Below are positions 1-8,798 of a DNA stretch of 64,000 nucleotides, piece by piece. The position numbers and the translations under genes were made by a program. The DNA is from Leptofilum sp965223285 (GTDB lineage Bacteria; Chloroflexota; Anaerolineae; Promineifilales; Promineifilaceae). Every line of letters begins with the position of its first letter. Within the stretch, counting starts at the first letter, position 1. The DNA lies in NCBI RefSeq assembly GCF_965223285.1, contig NZ_OZ244997.1:4154001-4218000 (forward strand), written 5' to 3'. The notes beneath the pieces were generated by a model. That model saw only the letters and a program-made list of their open reading frames with translations. It had not been told where the DNA came from and did no database searches.

Positions 1-285
1 GAGCCAGATGTGCTGCTGTTGGATGAACCGTACACGGGTTTGGATCAGGATGCGTCTGCCTTGCTAGATGATTTGCTGCGTCAAGAGTCGGCTAACGGCC
101 GTACCATCCTGATGATTACGCACGATTTGGTGCATGGCTTAAATTTGTGTGATCGGGTGGCCATCTTGAGCCGTGGCAAAATTGTGCAGGAAGTGGCCAA
201 TGGCGAAGTAACGGGGAGTGAATTCTTGGATATTTATGCGGCGCAAACAGGACGCAAAGCAGGCATGAGCAAACAGAATGGATAA
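1..285 (+). CDS. ccmA: CcmA, heme exporter ABC ATPase (5' end missing)
   Basis: This is the C-terminal end of an ABC ATPase; the gene begins before the window and its first visible codons read EPDVLLLDEPYTGLDQDA. The Walker B motif (LLLDEP) and D-loop (GLD) are present, followed by the switch histidine (ITHD). The Walker A and signature motifs lie outside the window. The assignment as CcmA rests on the next gene, ccmB, whose ATG at 278 overlaps this stop by 8 bases, and on ccmC after it. CcmA powers the CcmABCD complex that releases the heme-loaded chaperone CcmE. An unrelated ABC ATPase in this position is unlikely. Confidence 0.85.
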   Translation, partial: EPDVLLLDEPYTGLDQDASALLDDLLRQESANGRTILMITHDLVHGLNLCDRVAILSRGKIVQEVANGEVTGSEFLDIYAAQTGRKAGMSKQNG

Positions 286-997
286 CGCACCAACCGCAGC
301 AACAGCTAATCCTTCCAACGGTAATCAATTTGTAACGGCCGTTTGGGCCATCGTCTGGAAGGATTTGCAAATTGAAAGGCACACGCGCCAAACCGTTAGT
401 GTAATGGTGATGTTTTCCTTGGTAACGGTAGTAATGTTTAACTTTGCTTTAGAAACGGAACTGGATGCGGCTCGGAATGTATCTACAGGATTATTATGGG
501 CCACGATTTTGTTGGCTGGCACATTAGGATTGAACCGCTCGCTGGCGATTGAGCGCGAAAACCAGAACATTGATGCCGTTTTGATTGCCCCGATTGATCG
601 CCGGGCTGTTTATTTGGCCAAGGTGATAAGCGTAACGATTTTCACGCTGCTGCTGGAAGTGGTGTTGGTGTTTGTCTTCATCATATTTTTTAACAAGCCG
701 TTTTGGCAGCCCATTGTTTTGCTGGTTTTATTTTTAGGGACCATTGGTTACGTGGCCGCTGGCGTGTTGATCACGTCGATGACCATGCAGACGCGGGCGC
801 GTGAGGTGCTGCTCCCAATTTTGCTAATGCCATTGGTGTTGCCGTTGATACTGCCAGCAGCAACGGCCGTTGGCGAAATGATGACGGTAGAGCCAGATAT
901 GTCTATTATCCGCAGCATGGTCTCTTTGGTTGCTGCCTACGACCTTGTCATTCTAGCGACCGGCCTGTTTACTTATCATCTTGTTGTAGAATCTTAA
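278..997 (+). CDS. ccmB: CcmB, heme exporter membrane subunit
   Basis: This 239-residue protein has about six hydrophobic segments and the length usual for CcmB. An N-terminal stretch with KDLQIERHTRQT, then the first membrane helix, and the internal LNRSLAIEREN segment fit the family. It overlaps the ccmA stop, so translation is probably coupled. CcmB pairs with the CcmA ATPase in the cytoplasmic membrane during cytochrome c maturation. Two copies of ACGGCCGT fall in the gene, at 335 and 863, and both read as Thr-Ala-Val. About 110 bases without a gene follow before ccmC. Confidence 0.88.
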   Translation: MDNAPTAATANPSNGNQFVTAVWAIVWKDLQIERHTRQTVSVMVMFSLVTVVMFNFALETELDAARNVSTGLLWATILLAGTLGLNRSLAIERENQNIDAVLIAPIDRRAVYLAKVISVTIFTLLLEVVLVFVFIIFFNKPFWQPIVLLVLFLGTIGYVAAGVLITSMTMQTRAREVLLPILLMPLVLPLILPAATAVGEMMTVEPDMSIIRSMVSLVAAYDLVILATGLFTYHLVVES

Positions 998-1110
998 AGA
1001 GTCCCCTTGCCTTGTTTACTAAAGAATTGTGATAATCCTGCGACCAACAGGCAAAGGTTTGTTATTCTAAAGGAAAGAAAGAGAACCCCGATGAAAGAAG
1101 GAGTAAGAAC

Positions 1111-1863
1111 ATGAGTTTACCCCGTTTGAACCGATGGATTCCGATACTGAACTGGCTAGCGATCATTACGCTGATGGTAAGTTTGGGCTTGACCTTTTTT
1201 TATGCCCCCACTGAACGAACGATGGGGAACGTACAGCGCATTTTTTACTTTCATGTTGGCACAGCTTGGGTTGGTGCTGTCGCCTTTTTTGTAGCGCTTG
1301 TTGCTGGCGCACTTTACTTACGCCAAAAGCGACAAATCTGGGACACCATTGCGCTATCTTCAGTAGAGGTTGGGCTGGTGTTTTTGACAATTACGACGGC
1401 CGCAGGCTCAGTATGGGGTAAACCGGCATGGAACACGTGGTGGCTTTGGAGTCCGCGCCTGACATTGATAACGGTGGCGTGGTTAACCTATGCAGCTTAC
1501 TTCATGCTGCGAGGCGCAATTGAAGAGCAAGATAGACGGGCACGGTTTGGCGCTATTTACGTCATTGTTGCTTTTGTTACCATCATCATGACCTACATTA
1601 GTATTCGCATTTTCCGTGATATTCATCCGGTTGTGTTTGGCGGCACGACCGAGGCGGCTCAGGGGGCGTCTGAAGGGCTGCAAGATATTGCCCCGGGGCT
1701 GGAGTCGATGCGCATGGGGATAACGCTGACGTCAACCTCCATCTCATTCTTGATTATGTACCTTGCCTGGATGTTTAATCGCATTCGACTGCAACATTTG
1801 ATGGATAATGTTGATTCATTAAAAATGCGCGTGGCGGCGCGTTTGCAGGGAGGGAATGTGTAA
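1111..1863 (+). CDS. ccmC: CcmC, heme delivery protein with altered WWD motif
   Basis: The protein has 250 residues and about six membrane segments. It carries the tryptophan-rich periplasmic heme-handling segment at about residues 103-118 (WGKPAWNTWWLWSPRLT). In CcmC this motif normally reads W-x-W-D before the arginine-leucine-threonine; here the aspartate is replaced by Ser114 (AGT codon at 1450). CcmC loads heme onto CcmE at the outer face of the membrane. The ATG at 1111 follows an AAGGAG-type site at about 1097. The stop overlaps the next small gene by one base. The Asp-to-Ser change is seen directly; its effect is unknown. Confidence 0.9.
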   Translation: MSLPRLNRWIPILNWLAIITLMVSLGLTFFYAPTERTMGNVQRIFYFHVGTAWVGAVAFFVALVAGALYLRQKRQIWDTIALSSVEVGLVFLTITTAAGSVWGKPAWNTWWLWSPRLTLITVAWLTYAAYFMLRGAIEEQDRRARFGAIYVIVAFVTIIMTYISIRIFRDIHPVVFGGTTEAAQGASEGLQDIAPGLESMRMGITLTSTSISFLIMYLAWMFNRIRLQHLMDNVDSLKMRVAARLQGGNV

Positions 1864-2066
1864 TGAACTCATTTTTCCTAAATATTGCGTTGCAGTCTTC
1901 GGTGAATCCGAACACGTTCAACAATTATATGCTGCTTGGCTATATGGTGATGGGTGTGATTGGGCTGATTTATATTGTGAGCCTCGTTTTGCGTCAGCGG
2001 AATTTGCAGCAAGATATTCAGCTTATGGAACGATTATTACAGGATGATGAGGAGGCGGCTGGGTAG
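1863..2066 (+). CDS. CcmD-like small membrane protein
   Basis: This 67-residue protein has one hydrophobic segment (about residues 22-44) followed by a charged, helix-prone cytoplasmic tail (RQRNLQQDIQLMERLL). Its start ATG overlaps the ccmC stop (TAATG), which suggests translational coupling. Small one-helix proteins directly after ccmC are typically CcmD, which joins CcmC to CcmAB. Sequence conservation in CcmD is very low, so the call rests on size, topology and position. A reading frame starting at 1856 overlaps it in another phase and is not supported. Confidence 0.65.
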   Translation: MNSFFLNIALQSSVNPNTFNNYMLLGYMVMGVIGLIYIVSLVLRQRNLQQDIQLMERLLQDDEEAAG

Positions 2067-2202
2067 CTGAGTTTGTGTAGGCGGCGTTACTTATTTTGCT
2101 GTTTAGAGAGATATTGTTGAGCTTATATTGCTAACACGTAAGATTTGGCAGCAGCTTTGCATCTAAACGACCAAATACATCTCTCATTTTGGAGAATCCA
2201 TT

Positions 2203-3321
2203 ATGCTCAAATCGTTAACTATTCCCGAACCGATTCGTTCGCTTTCAACGGGTCAAAAATTGTTGATTGGTGTTGGAACGGCCGTCCTCCTGTTTCTTAT
2301 CTTCGGGACGTTTTTCCAAGATAACAGTACGCCCGAATTTGCTGTTGGGCTGCAAACCCAGCCTTTTGCGGTGCTGGCGTTGTTAGCCTTTGGCGGCGGC
2401 TTACTCAGCTTTGCTTCTCCTTGTACTTTGCCTGTACTTACAGCTTACTTTGCTTTTGCCTTCCAAAGCGGCCGTAAACAGATTGCGGCTAACACCATTG
2501 CTTTTATGCTCGGGTTGGCAACCACATTTACTTTGTTTGGTGCTGTGGGTTTTGCCGTGGGCAAGACATTGCTGCGCAACCAGCAGTTGCTCATTTTGGT
2601 GGGCGGCTCAGTAGTGATGGTTTTTGGCGTGCTGAGTTTATTGGGCAAGGGGTTTGGTGGCATGGATGCCAGTGGCACCGGTGGTGCGCAGCCCAAAAGC
2701 ACGACTGTGCAAGGCTCTTACCTCTTTGGCTTGAGTTTTGCCGTGGGTTGGACAAGCTGCATTGGTCCCATTTTGGGCACGGTGTTGACGCTGGCTGCAC
2801 AAACCACCTCTGTGTGGAACGGTATGATGCTGCTGTTCATATACACGCTGGGCTTGGGTTTACCGCTACTAGTGGTGTCTACCTTTTTCGGCCGTATGAG
2901 CCGCCAAAGCCTGTTTTGGCGCTTCTTGCGCGGTAAGGGCTGGGAGCTAGACACACACACCTTTGTGGTAGCCTTGGTTTGGGCATTGGCAATTTGGCGG
3001 GTACTTGTTGCCGTGCTGGATTATGCATTCTTCAACTTCGATTTCTTTGGCGGCCAGACCGTGACGTTTGGCCATGAGATTGGGTTGCTGGCGGTCACTC
3101 TCATTGGCGCAGCCCTGTGGGTTTTTACCAGTTCCGAAGAGCGGCGCGTGACGGTGCATTTGCACTCCACACAGCTTATCAGTGGTGCCCTCTTTATTTT
3201 GCTGGCGATTTTAATGCTTAACGGGACCCTGACCAGCATCAACGCGCTGGTGGGACAGTATGAATTTTCTGAATGGTTTGTCCTTTTGGAAGAAAGATTT
3301 ATTGAATTTTTCCAGCCCTAG
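2203..3321 (+). CDS. CcdA/DsbD-type thiol-disulfide membrane transporter
   Basis: The 372-residue protein has about eight hydrophobic segments and the two reactive cysteines of the CcdA family. Cys74 is in FASPCTLPV and Cys186 is in GWTSCIGPILG. CcdA passes reducing equivalents from cytoplasmic thioredoxin across the membrane to periplasmic thioredoxin-like proteins that keep apocytochrome CxxCH cysteines reduced. The gene lies between the ccm genes and a TlpA-like thioredoxin, its probable partner. It is longer than minimal CcdA (about 220 residues), with extra N-terminal (about 50 residues) and C-terminal membrane segments. A terminator-like hairpin follows the stop. Confidence 0.85.
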   Translation: MLKSLTIPEPIRSLSTGQKLLIGVGTAVLLFLIFGTFFQDNSTPEFAVGLQTQPFAVLALLAFGGGLLSFASPCTLPVLTAYFAFAFQSGRKQIAANTIAFMLGLATTFTLFGAVGFAVGKTLLRNQQLLILVGGSVVMVFGVLSLLGKGFGGMDASGTGGAQPKSTTVQGSYLFGLSFAVGWTSCIGPILGTVLTLAAQTTSVWNGMMLLFIYTLGLGLPLLVVSTFFGRMSRQSLFWRFLRGKGWELDTHTFVVALVWALAIWRVLVAVLDYAFFNFDFFGGQTVTFGHEIGLLAVTLIGAALWVFTSSEERRVTVHLHSTQLISGALFILLAILMLNGTLTSINALVGQYEFSEWFVLLEERFIEFFQP

Positions 3322-3340
3322 TTTCTGATAGTTTCTTCTT

Positions 3341-3390
3341 AACCTCCCTGGAATAGATACGTTTTTGATTCTTTGGGAGGTTTTTTATTT
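3341..3390 (+). terminator. Terminator-like hairpin after ccdA-like gene
   Basis: The left arm AACCTCCC (3341-3348) pairs with GGGAGGTT (3375-3382) across a 26-base loop, and a T-rich run follows to 3390. It lies 20 bases after the ccdA-like stop. The loop is long for a strong terminator, so it may act as a partial terminator or processing site ahead of the thioredoxin gene. Confidence 0.6.
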
Positions 3391-3406
3391 TTAACGGAGT
3401 TTTGTT

Positions 3407-4090
3407 ATGTCAAATGACATGGATGTTGATAGCAAGAGAAAAGATTCTGGAGGAAACGGCCGTAATCCTCTATTCATCATCGGTGGATTTGTAGTGCTAG
3501 GATTGGCACTCACGCTAATCATTTTTGGCGGCAACCTGTTTGGCGGCACAAACGAGCCTGCGGCTGCTGATGAAGTGGGGTCCATTTTGGAGCAGGTGCC
3601 TGCTTTTGAAGCCGCCGAAGTGATCACAAACAATCTCCCCACAGGGGGCGGCCCCCTAGAAGTTGGGTCACTAGCTTACGATTTTGTGCTGAATGATGTT
3701 GAGGGAAATGAAGTGCGGCTGAGCAACTTTGCCGGGCAACCGGTGATCATCAATTTTTGGGCAACGTGGTGTGCCCCCTGCCGTATTGAAATGCCAGAGC
3801 TGGAAGCTGCATTTCACGCCTATCAGGATGATAACCTGGTTATTTTAGCGTTGGATCAGCAAGAATCTGCCGCCGATGTGTCTGACTTTTTTCAGGAGCT
3901 GGGGTTGAGCTTTACGGCCGTACTCGACGATGAAGGCACTGTTTCCGAACTATACGGCGTGGCCAATATTTTGCCCACAACCTTTTTCATCAACGGGGCT
4001 GGCGAGGTGACCGCCATCCATCGAGGGCCAATGGTTCAGTCGCAAATTGATGGCTATTTGGCAGATACTATTCCAACTGCTGCCAACTAG
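3407..4090 (+). CDS. Membrane-anchored TlpA/ResA-like thioredoxin
   Basis: The protein has 227 residues. A charged N-terminus is followed by a membrane anchor at about residues 24-45, a linker, and a thioredoxin fold at about 80-220 with the active site WATWCAPCR (Cys122, Cys125). TlpA/ResA proteins reduce apocytochrome c heme-binding cysteines outside the membrane using electrons from CcdA, which is encoded just upstream. The ATG at 3407 follows an ACGGAG ribosome site. A second protein of this type is encoded at 26525, so the two maturation blocks each have one. Which of them serves CcmH-type reduction cannot be told from sequence alone. Confidence 0.85.
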   Translation: MSNDMDVDSKRKDSGGNGRNPLFIIGGFVVLGLALTLIIFGGNLFGGTNEPAAADEVGSILEQVPAFEAAEVITNNLPTGGGPLEVGSLAYDFVLNDVEGNEVRLSNFAGQPVIINFWATWCAPCRIEMPELEAAFHAYQDDNLVILALDQQESAADVSDFFQELGLSFTAVLDDEGTVSELYGVANILPTTFFINGAGEVTAIHRGPMVQSQIDGYLADTIPTAAN

Positions 4091-4114
4091 CCAGCACAAT
4101 TCCGGTATCTTCGC

Positions 4115-4120
4115 TATACT
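4115..4120 (+). promoter_or_regulatory. Possible -10 box TATACT ahead of DUF2085 gene
   Basis: TATACT lies 65 bases before the ATG at 4186, with no clear -35 box. If it is used, transcription would start at about 4127, inside the REP-like hairpin at 4123-4157. Confidence 0.35.
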
Positions 4121-4122
4121 TG

Positions 4123-4157
4123 CAGAAGTTCAACCTTTCCCAAAAGTTGAACTTCTG
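4123..4157. repeat. REP-like hairpin, solitary copy of the RAYT-flanking family
   Basis: AGAAGTTCAAC (4124-4134) pairs perfectly with GTTGAACTTCT (4146-4156). The same arm sequence occurs at 13471-13501 and 14087-14119, on both sides of the transposase gene at 13521. This copy stands alone between the thioredoxin gene and the DUF2085 gene, as expected for a dispersed REP. Confidence 0.85.
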
Positions 4158-4185
4158 AGGAACTGTGTTTTAGAAGGAACCTGAT

Positions 4186-4989
4186 ATGACAACGCCCCCT
4201 AAGAAAAAAGTAACCGGTCGCACGCGCGATTTTGTCATCGGTGCAGACAAGCTGATTTACAGATTCAGCAAACATTGGCTGGGCGTGCTCAATACGATCA
4301 TTGCGATTTACGTGGCGTTGCCCATTTTGGCTCCGGTCTTGATGAACGCCGGGGCAACTGGTCCCGCACGGGTGATTTACACTATTTATAGCCCGATGTG
4401 TCACCAGATGGCTTCGCGCAGCTTTTTTCTATTTGGAGAGCAGGTGGCTTATCCGCGTGAATTGGCCGGGACGTCGCTAAACTCATTAGAAAGCTACGCC
4501 AGCACATTGCCAGAGTTTGCTGGCATTACCGATGAAAATTGGGCCGATTTTTTCATTGCCGCCCGCGAGTTTGTGGGCAATGAGCAGTTGGGGTACAAGA
4601 TGGCCCTGTGTGAGCGCGACATTGCCATTTATGGGTTTGTATTGATTGGGGGGCTATTGTATGGGTTTGTGCGACGGTTTCGGAAGATACGGCCGTTACC
4701 CCTCATCCTCTTTCTCATTGTGGGCATGGGGCCAATCGGGCTAGACGGCTTTAGCCAGCTCTTTGGCTACTATGCCACGCCGCTAAATGGTGGCGATCCG
4801 GCAGGCATCCAGGCGTTGCTTGGCAGCATCTTCCCGTTGCGAGAAAGCACCCCCTTCCTGCGAACTTTCACGGGGGCCTTGTTTGGCTTTATGCTGGTTT
4901 GGCTGGCCTACCCCTACCTGGACCACAACATGGGCCGCACCGAAGCCGATTTAGAGCGCAAGCTCACGCGTATAGGCGAACTCCCTTAA
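4186..4989 (+). CDS. DUF2085 family membrane protein
   Basis: The 267-residue protein has about five hydrophobic segments. It carries the conserved DUF2085 points: CHQMASRS at about residue 69, ALCERDIAIYG at about 143, and GPIGLDGFSQLFG near 185. The family has no established function. The cysteine-histidine and cysteine-arginine motifs near the membrane edge suggest metal or redox chemistry, but this is speculation. It lies downstream of the maturation block but is separated from it by a REP-like hairpin, so membership in that operon is uncertain. The next gene, fabF, faces it. Confidence 0.82.
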   Translation: MTTPPKKKVTGRTRDFVIGADKLIYRFSKHWLGVLNTIIAIYVALPILAPVLMNAGATGPARVIYTIYSPMCHQMASRSFFLFGEQVAYPRELAGTSLNSLESYASTLPEFAGITDENWADFFIAAREFVGNEQLGYKMALCERDIAIYGFVLIGGLLYGFVRRFRKIRPLPLILFLIVGMGPIGLDGFSQLFGYYATPLNGGDPAGIQALLGSIFPLRESTPFLRTFTGALFGFMLVWLAYPYLDHNMGRTEADLERKLTRIGELP

Positions 4990-5015
4990 GCCTTTTACTA
5001 GAAATAGAACGAAAA

Positions 5016-5064
5016 CAAAGATTTCGCAGATTCAAGATAATCTTTTTAATCTGTGGAATCTTTG
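5016..5064. repeat. Imperfect palindrome between convergent genes
   Basis: The 17-base arm at 5016-5032 (CAAAGATTTCGCAGATT) matches the complement of 5048-5064 with two mismatches. It sits between the 3' ends of the DUF2085 gene and fabF. The internal T-run at 5043-5047 is in the loop, so it is not a standard terminator. Confidence 0.75.
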
Positions 5065-5073
5065 ATGTTTCAG

Positions 5074-6321
5074 CTACTGATAACGTCCTAGAACGAGCGT
5101 TGCATTATGCCCGCCGAGACCAAAGCCATTAGACATGGTAACGTCCACTTGAGCGGGGCGGGCGGTGTTGGGTACGTAATCCAGATCGCATTCCGGGTCT
5201 GGCGTGCCGTAGTTAATGGTGGGCGGCAGCAAATTATCCCCAATAGCTTTTAGACAGATAATGGCTTCTAATGAACCAGACGCGCCCAACAGATGGCCGT
5301 GCATGGATTTGGTAGAGCTGACGGGGGTGTCATAGGCAGCTTCACCAAGCACTTGCTTGATAGCGGCCGTTTCCGATTTGTCGTTGAGCGGCGTGCTGGT
5401 ACCGTGAGCACTAATGTAATCCACCGATGCAGGTTCAACAGCCGCGTCTGCCAGGGCAGCACGCATCGCAGCAATTGCGCCAGAGCCATCTTCGGCAGGC
5501 ATAGAGATGTGGTAGGCGTCGGCACTGGCACCATATCCCAGAAATTCGCCATAGATGGTGGCTCCACGCGCCAGTGCGTGTTCCAATTCTTCCAGCACCA
5601 CAATGGCAGCCCCTTCACTAACCACAAAACCATCCCGCGTCTGATCAAACGGCCGTGATGCTTCTTGCGGTGTTTCATTGCGAGTAGAGAGTGCCTTCAT
5701 CACGCTGAAGCCAGCAAAGGCAAGGGGCATCAGGCACGCTTCCGAGCCACCGGCAACCATCACATCGGCTGCCCCGTGCTGGATGACGCGGGCCGCTTGC
5801 CCAATGGCGTCATTGCCCGTGGCGCACGCCGTGGCCACAGACATGTTGGGGCCACCCAAACCGTACTGGATCGACACAGTAGCAGCAGGCGTGTCAGCCA
5901 GCATCATCGGCACAAAAAATGGGCTGACGCGGTACGGGCCGCGCTCGTTCAGCACGTTGACATTATCTACAATCGGGTCCAGGCTACCCATGCCACTGCC
6001 CACAACCACGCCGATCCGATTTTTATTTTTGGCTGTCACGGTTAGCCCAGAATCATCAATAGCTTGCTGGGCAGCAAACAGAGCAAACTGCGTCATGCGT
6101 GACATACGACGTACTTCTTTGCGGTCAAAATGGTCGCGCGGATCAAAATTTTTGACTTCGCCAGCAAAGGTGGTTTTGTATTCACTTGCATCAAATGCGG
6201 TGATGGTATCAATGCCAGATTCGCCTTGGCAAATTTTTTGCCAGGTGGCTTGTACATCATTTCCTAGCGGGTTGAGCGTGCCTAGCCCGGTGACAACGAC
6301 TCGTCGTTTTTGTTGGTTCAT
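5074..6321 (-). CDS. fabF: FabF, beta-ketoacyl-ACP synthase II
   Basis: The protein has 415 residues counted from the ATG at 6321, which is preceded by a clear GGAGG site. A longer reading frame extends to 6414, but its extra N-terminus is unlike the family. The thiolase-fold active site is complete: Cys166 in VATACATG, His306 in SAHGTS and His343 in MHGHLLGASG. The enzyme condenses malonyl-ACP with acyl-ACP in fatty acid elongation. No acpP, fabG or fabD lies nearby, so it is not in a fab cluster here. FabB-type assignment is possible, but length and motifs favour FabF. Confidence 0.93.
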   Translation of the reverse strand: MNQQKRRVVVTGLGTLNPLGNDVQATWQKICQGESGIDTITAFDASEYKTTFAGEVKNFDPRDHFDRKEVRRMSRMTQFALFAAQQAIDDSGLTVTAKNKNRIGVVVGSGMGSLDPIVDNVNVLNERGPYRVSPFFVPMMLADTPAATVSIQYGLGGPNMSVATACATGNDAIGQAARVIQHGAADVMVAGGSEACLMPLAFAGFSVMKALSTRNETPQEASRPFDQTRDGFVVSEGAAIVVLEELEHALARGATIYGEFLGYGASADAYHISMPAEDGSGAIAAMRAALADAAVEPASVDYISAHGTSTPLNDKSETAAIKQVLGEAAYDTPVSSTKSMHGHLLGASGSLEAIICLKAIGDNLLPPTINYGTPDPECDLDYVPNTARPAQVDVTMSNGFGLGGHNATLVLGRYQ

Positions 6322-6470
6322 GCTGCCTCCACAATCAAAATCATTCATCCAGCTATATATAACCCAGGCCAAAAAGGAAAGATACGGCCGTTTCCGTCGC
6401 CACTGCCCAAACAAAAGAGGCTGACATCCCTGCCAGCCCCTTCATTATCCATCGTAATCAGTTTTCGGTA

Positions 6471-6510
6471 TTCAGTAATCAGATCGTTTACTGATCACTG
6501 ATTTACTGAA
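6471..6510. repeat. Palindrome of the TCAGTAATCAG family
   Basis: TTCAGTAATCAG (6471-6482) pairs with CTGATTTACTGAA (6498-6510), with one bulged base. Related words occur in the palindromes at 41922-41967 and 43017-43066. It ends 12 bases before the stop codon of the lipoprotein gene at 6523. Confidence 0.7.
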
Positions 6511-6522
6511 CACTGCTTACTG

Positions 6523-8688
6523 TTATTGTGAATCAACAGACATGATGAAGTCACCTTCGCCGCCGGTGAAATCACGGACGCGAATGATAACCAAATCTTC
6601 ACTTTCAAACGTGTAAACTAAATCTTCCGGTTCACCTGAAAAACCATCATCCACAGAAGCGAGTACGTTTTCATCCAAGTCTAGCACTTCGATTATGAGG
6701 TCTACTGAATCATCATCGGACTGAACGTTGATAACCAACGAGTCTCCAATGGAACCGCTCATCACGTAATCAATCAAACCGTCTGGATTGGTTCGCGCGT
6801 CAACGAAATCGCCGTAGGCTAACTCGAAGACAATTTCCGGGTTGCCAAACAAGGTAACTTCGTAATTGCCAATGTTTCCGCCAAAATCTTCATCCTGTGA
6901 ATTGAGTACACGGAAAGAGTACCAGGTGGCTTCAGAGGCAATCATGGCAAACTCTTCTGCACCCACAGCAACGTCAAAGCCGCGCTCGGAATCATCGCCC
7001 TCAAGTGAGCTGTCAATGCCGACTTCTGCACCTAGCAGTTCGTCACCTTTACGTACCTGTACGGCAATGTCCAGACCATCTTCCGGTTCAGCATAGATGC
7101 CCACCATATCACCTGCTCGCAGTGGTCGGAAGGGGAAGGAGTGGCCTGCACCTTCATCGTCTGCTTCCAGCGTATCTGGGTTGGCAAAGACAACGTTGGT
7201 GAACGGAACCCCTAATTGCATGTCGAAGCTGCCAGTTGCGCCGTCAAAGCCATATACCTGGATGGTGTAAACACCGTCTGCGGGTAGAGCAAAAAGCACG
7301 TTCTCAATGGTGAAAGAAGCATCACGTTCACGAGAAAGCAACGAGTTGCCTGAGGCATCAATTACGTCCACCACAACGTCGAAACCACCCAAGGGGGTGA
7401 TGACGGCACCAGCAATGTCGTCGGCGGAACCTGCAAAAGAGTAGGCAGCAACGGGATTAGCGGCATCAATGACGCCAGACACGAAATCGCCATAGGCAAT
7501 AGGCGTGCCTTCACCACCTGTAACAGGTGGCGTGGTGCTAGCTTCGCCAGACTCAACGAGCATCAGGGAGTAATTGCCAGTTGCATCTGCAAAACCTCGT
7601 ACGGAGATGTAGTATAGGCCAGCTGCTGGAATAACCAGATTGCGTACCTCTTCGGTGCCAAAAGAAGCATCAATTTCGCCATTGGGCAAAATAGAAGCCC
7701 CGCTTTCGTTCAGTACGTCAACGACCACATCAAAATCGCCTTCAGGTTCAACAATGATGTCTACGGATTCACCTTCAAGCCCGACGAAATCCCAAACAGA
7801 TGGGCCTGTAGCATCCACGGAGGAGTTGATGGTATCACCATACAGCAAGAAGCCCTGGCTAACTGGCAGTTCACCAGTGCCATCGCCTGTACCAATTGGT
7901 GGCGTGCCTTCTGGGGTAGAGATCACGATAGAGTTTTCAATTGCATCCAAAATTGGCTGATACTCTGACTCAGAAGATAGTTCAGTGCCCGAGAAGATAA
8001 ACGCTGCCCGTGCCTCGCCCAAAATAACAGAAAGACGAACGTTAGCTTCTTCGTTGTCGGTGGTGGAGGTGGCTCTGGCTAGTGCCACGGCCGCTTCCTG
8101 CCCGTTAATTGTTGTAGCCACTGGCTCCTGGGTGATAGCCAATTCAAATGCTTCATCCCCACCAGCCAGGGCAATTTGTTCTGTGAAGATGCTTAGTACA
8201 TCCGCCGGATTGCTCATGTCCAACCCATCCGTTGCCAGAAATTCCAGGTCTGCCCGGTTAAAGAGGACAATATTCATGATGGCACCGGTAATGTTGTCAT
8301 CGGCACTGTCTAAAACTTCCTGGCTAGAGGCCAAGTCGACTGAACTGCCTAGTTCATCAAATTCGATAGCCCAATCATCTGGGTAAGAGAAGTCTAGACC
8401 CAAGGTCGCGTTAGAAAATTGAGCAAAACCAGCGGTTGGGTCTGGCTCATCTGTTGGTTCGGGGGTAGGTTCTTCGGTTGGTTCAGGGGTTGGGTCTGGT
8501 TCATCCGTTGGTTCTTCTTCGGGTTCTTCAGTTGGGTCCTCTTCTGGCGGCGGATCGCCATCATCGTCATCGTCGTTGGCGGGGCGTGGTGTCGGCGTTG
8601 GATCCTCACCACCGCAGGCTGTTAGCACCGTGCCGAACAAAAAGGCTGCCAACAGCAAGAATATCAAGTGCTTGTTCAAATTTTTCAT
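6523..8688 (-). CDS. Large lipoprotein with repeated PPC-like beta domains
   Basis: The 721-residue protein starts with a lipoprotein signal; the lipobox LTAC puts the lipidated cysteine at residue 25. An acidic Pro/Thr/Glu linker follows to about residue 85. Residues about 88-255 (FSYPDDWAIEF at the start) resemble PsbP/DUF1795-type domains. After that come at least four repeats resembling bacterial pre-peptidase C-terminal domains, each with a FDVVVDVL-like strand and a YTIQVYGF-like strand. It should be anchored outside the membrane, probably for binding or adhesion; no catalytic motif is visible. A GGAGAG site precedes the ATG. The gene contains no exact ACGGCCGT. Confidence 0.75.
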   Translation of the reverse strand: MKNLNKHLIFLLLAAFLFGTVLTACGGEDPTPTPRPANDDDDDGDPPPEEDPTEEPEEEPTDEPDPTPEPTEEPTPEPTDEPDPTAGFAQFSNATLGLDFSYPDDWAIEFDELGSSVDLASSQEVLDSADDNITGAIMNIVLFNRADLEFLATDGLDMSNPADVLSIFTEQIALAGGDEAFELAITQEPVATTINGQEAAVALARATSTTDNEEANVRLSVILGEARAAFIFSGTELSSESEYQPILDAIENSIVISTPEGTPPIGTGDGTGELPVSQGFLLYGDTINSSVDATGPSVWDFVGLEGESVDIIVEPEGDFDVVVDVLNESGASILPNGEIDASFGTEEVRNLVIPAAGLYYISVRGFADATGNYSLMLVESGEASTTPPVTGGEGTPIAYGDFVSGVIDAANPVAAYSFAGSADDIAGAVITPLGGFDVVVDVIDASGNSLLSRERDASFTIENVLFALPADGVYTIQVYGFDGATGSFDMQLGVPFTNVVFANPDTLEADDEGAGHSFPFRPLRAGDMVGIYAEPEDGLDIAVQVRKGDELLGAEVGIDSSLEGDDSERGFDVAVGAEEFAMIASEATWYSFRVLNSQDEDFGGNIGNYEVTLFGNPEIVFELAYGDFVDARTNPDGLIDYVMSGSIGDSLVINVQSDDDSVDLIIEVLDLDENVLASVDDGFSGEPEDLVYTFESEDLVIIRVRDFTGGEGDFIMSVDSQ

Positions 8689-8798
8689 AAAAATCTCTCC
8701 TAAAAGATAAAATGGATTTTTTCTGCTGACCCGAAGGTAAGTAGGGTGTGAAATGGCCAGTGTGGCTTGAGAAAGTTCAGGCTCAGTTGGAACAACAA

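Noticed and set aside
1856..2047. A 63-codon plus-strand frame overlapping the ccmD-like gene
   Set aside because: The alternative frame starting at 1863 gives a one-helix protein coupled to ccmC, as expected for CcmD; this one gives no sensible topology.
5678..6424. A 248-codon plus-strand open frame opposite fabF
   Set aside because: It is the antisense of a complete, well-conserved gene, has no ribosome site and no recognisable protein features.
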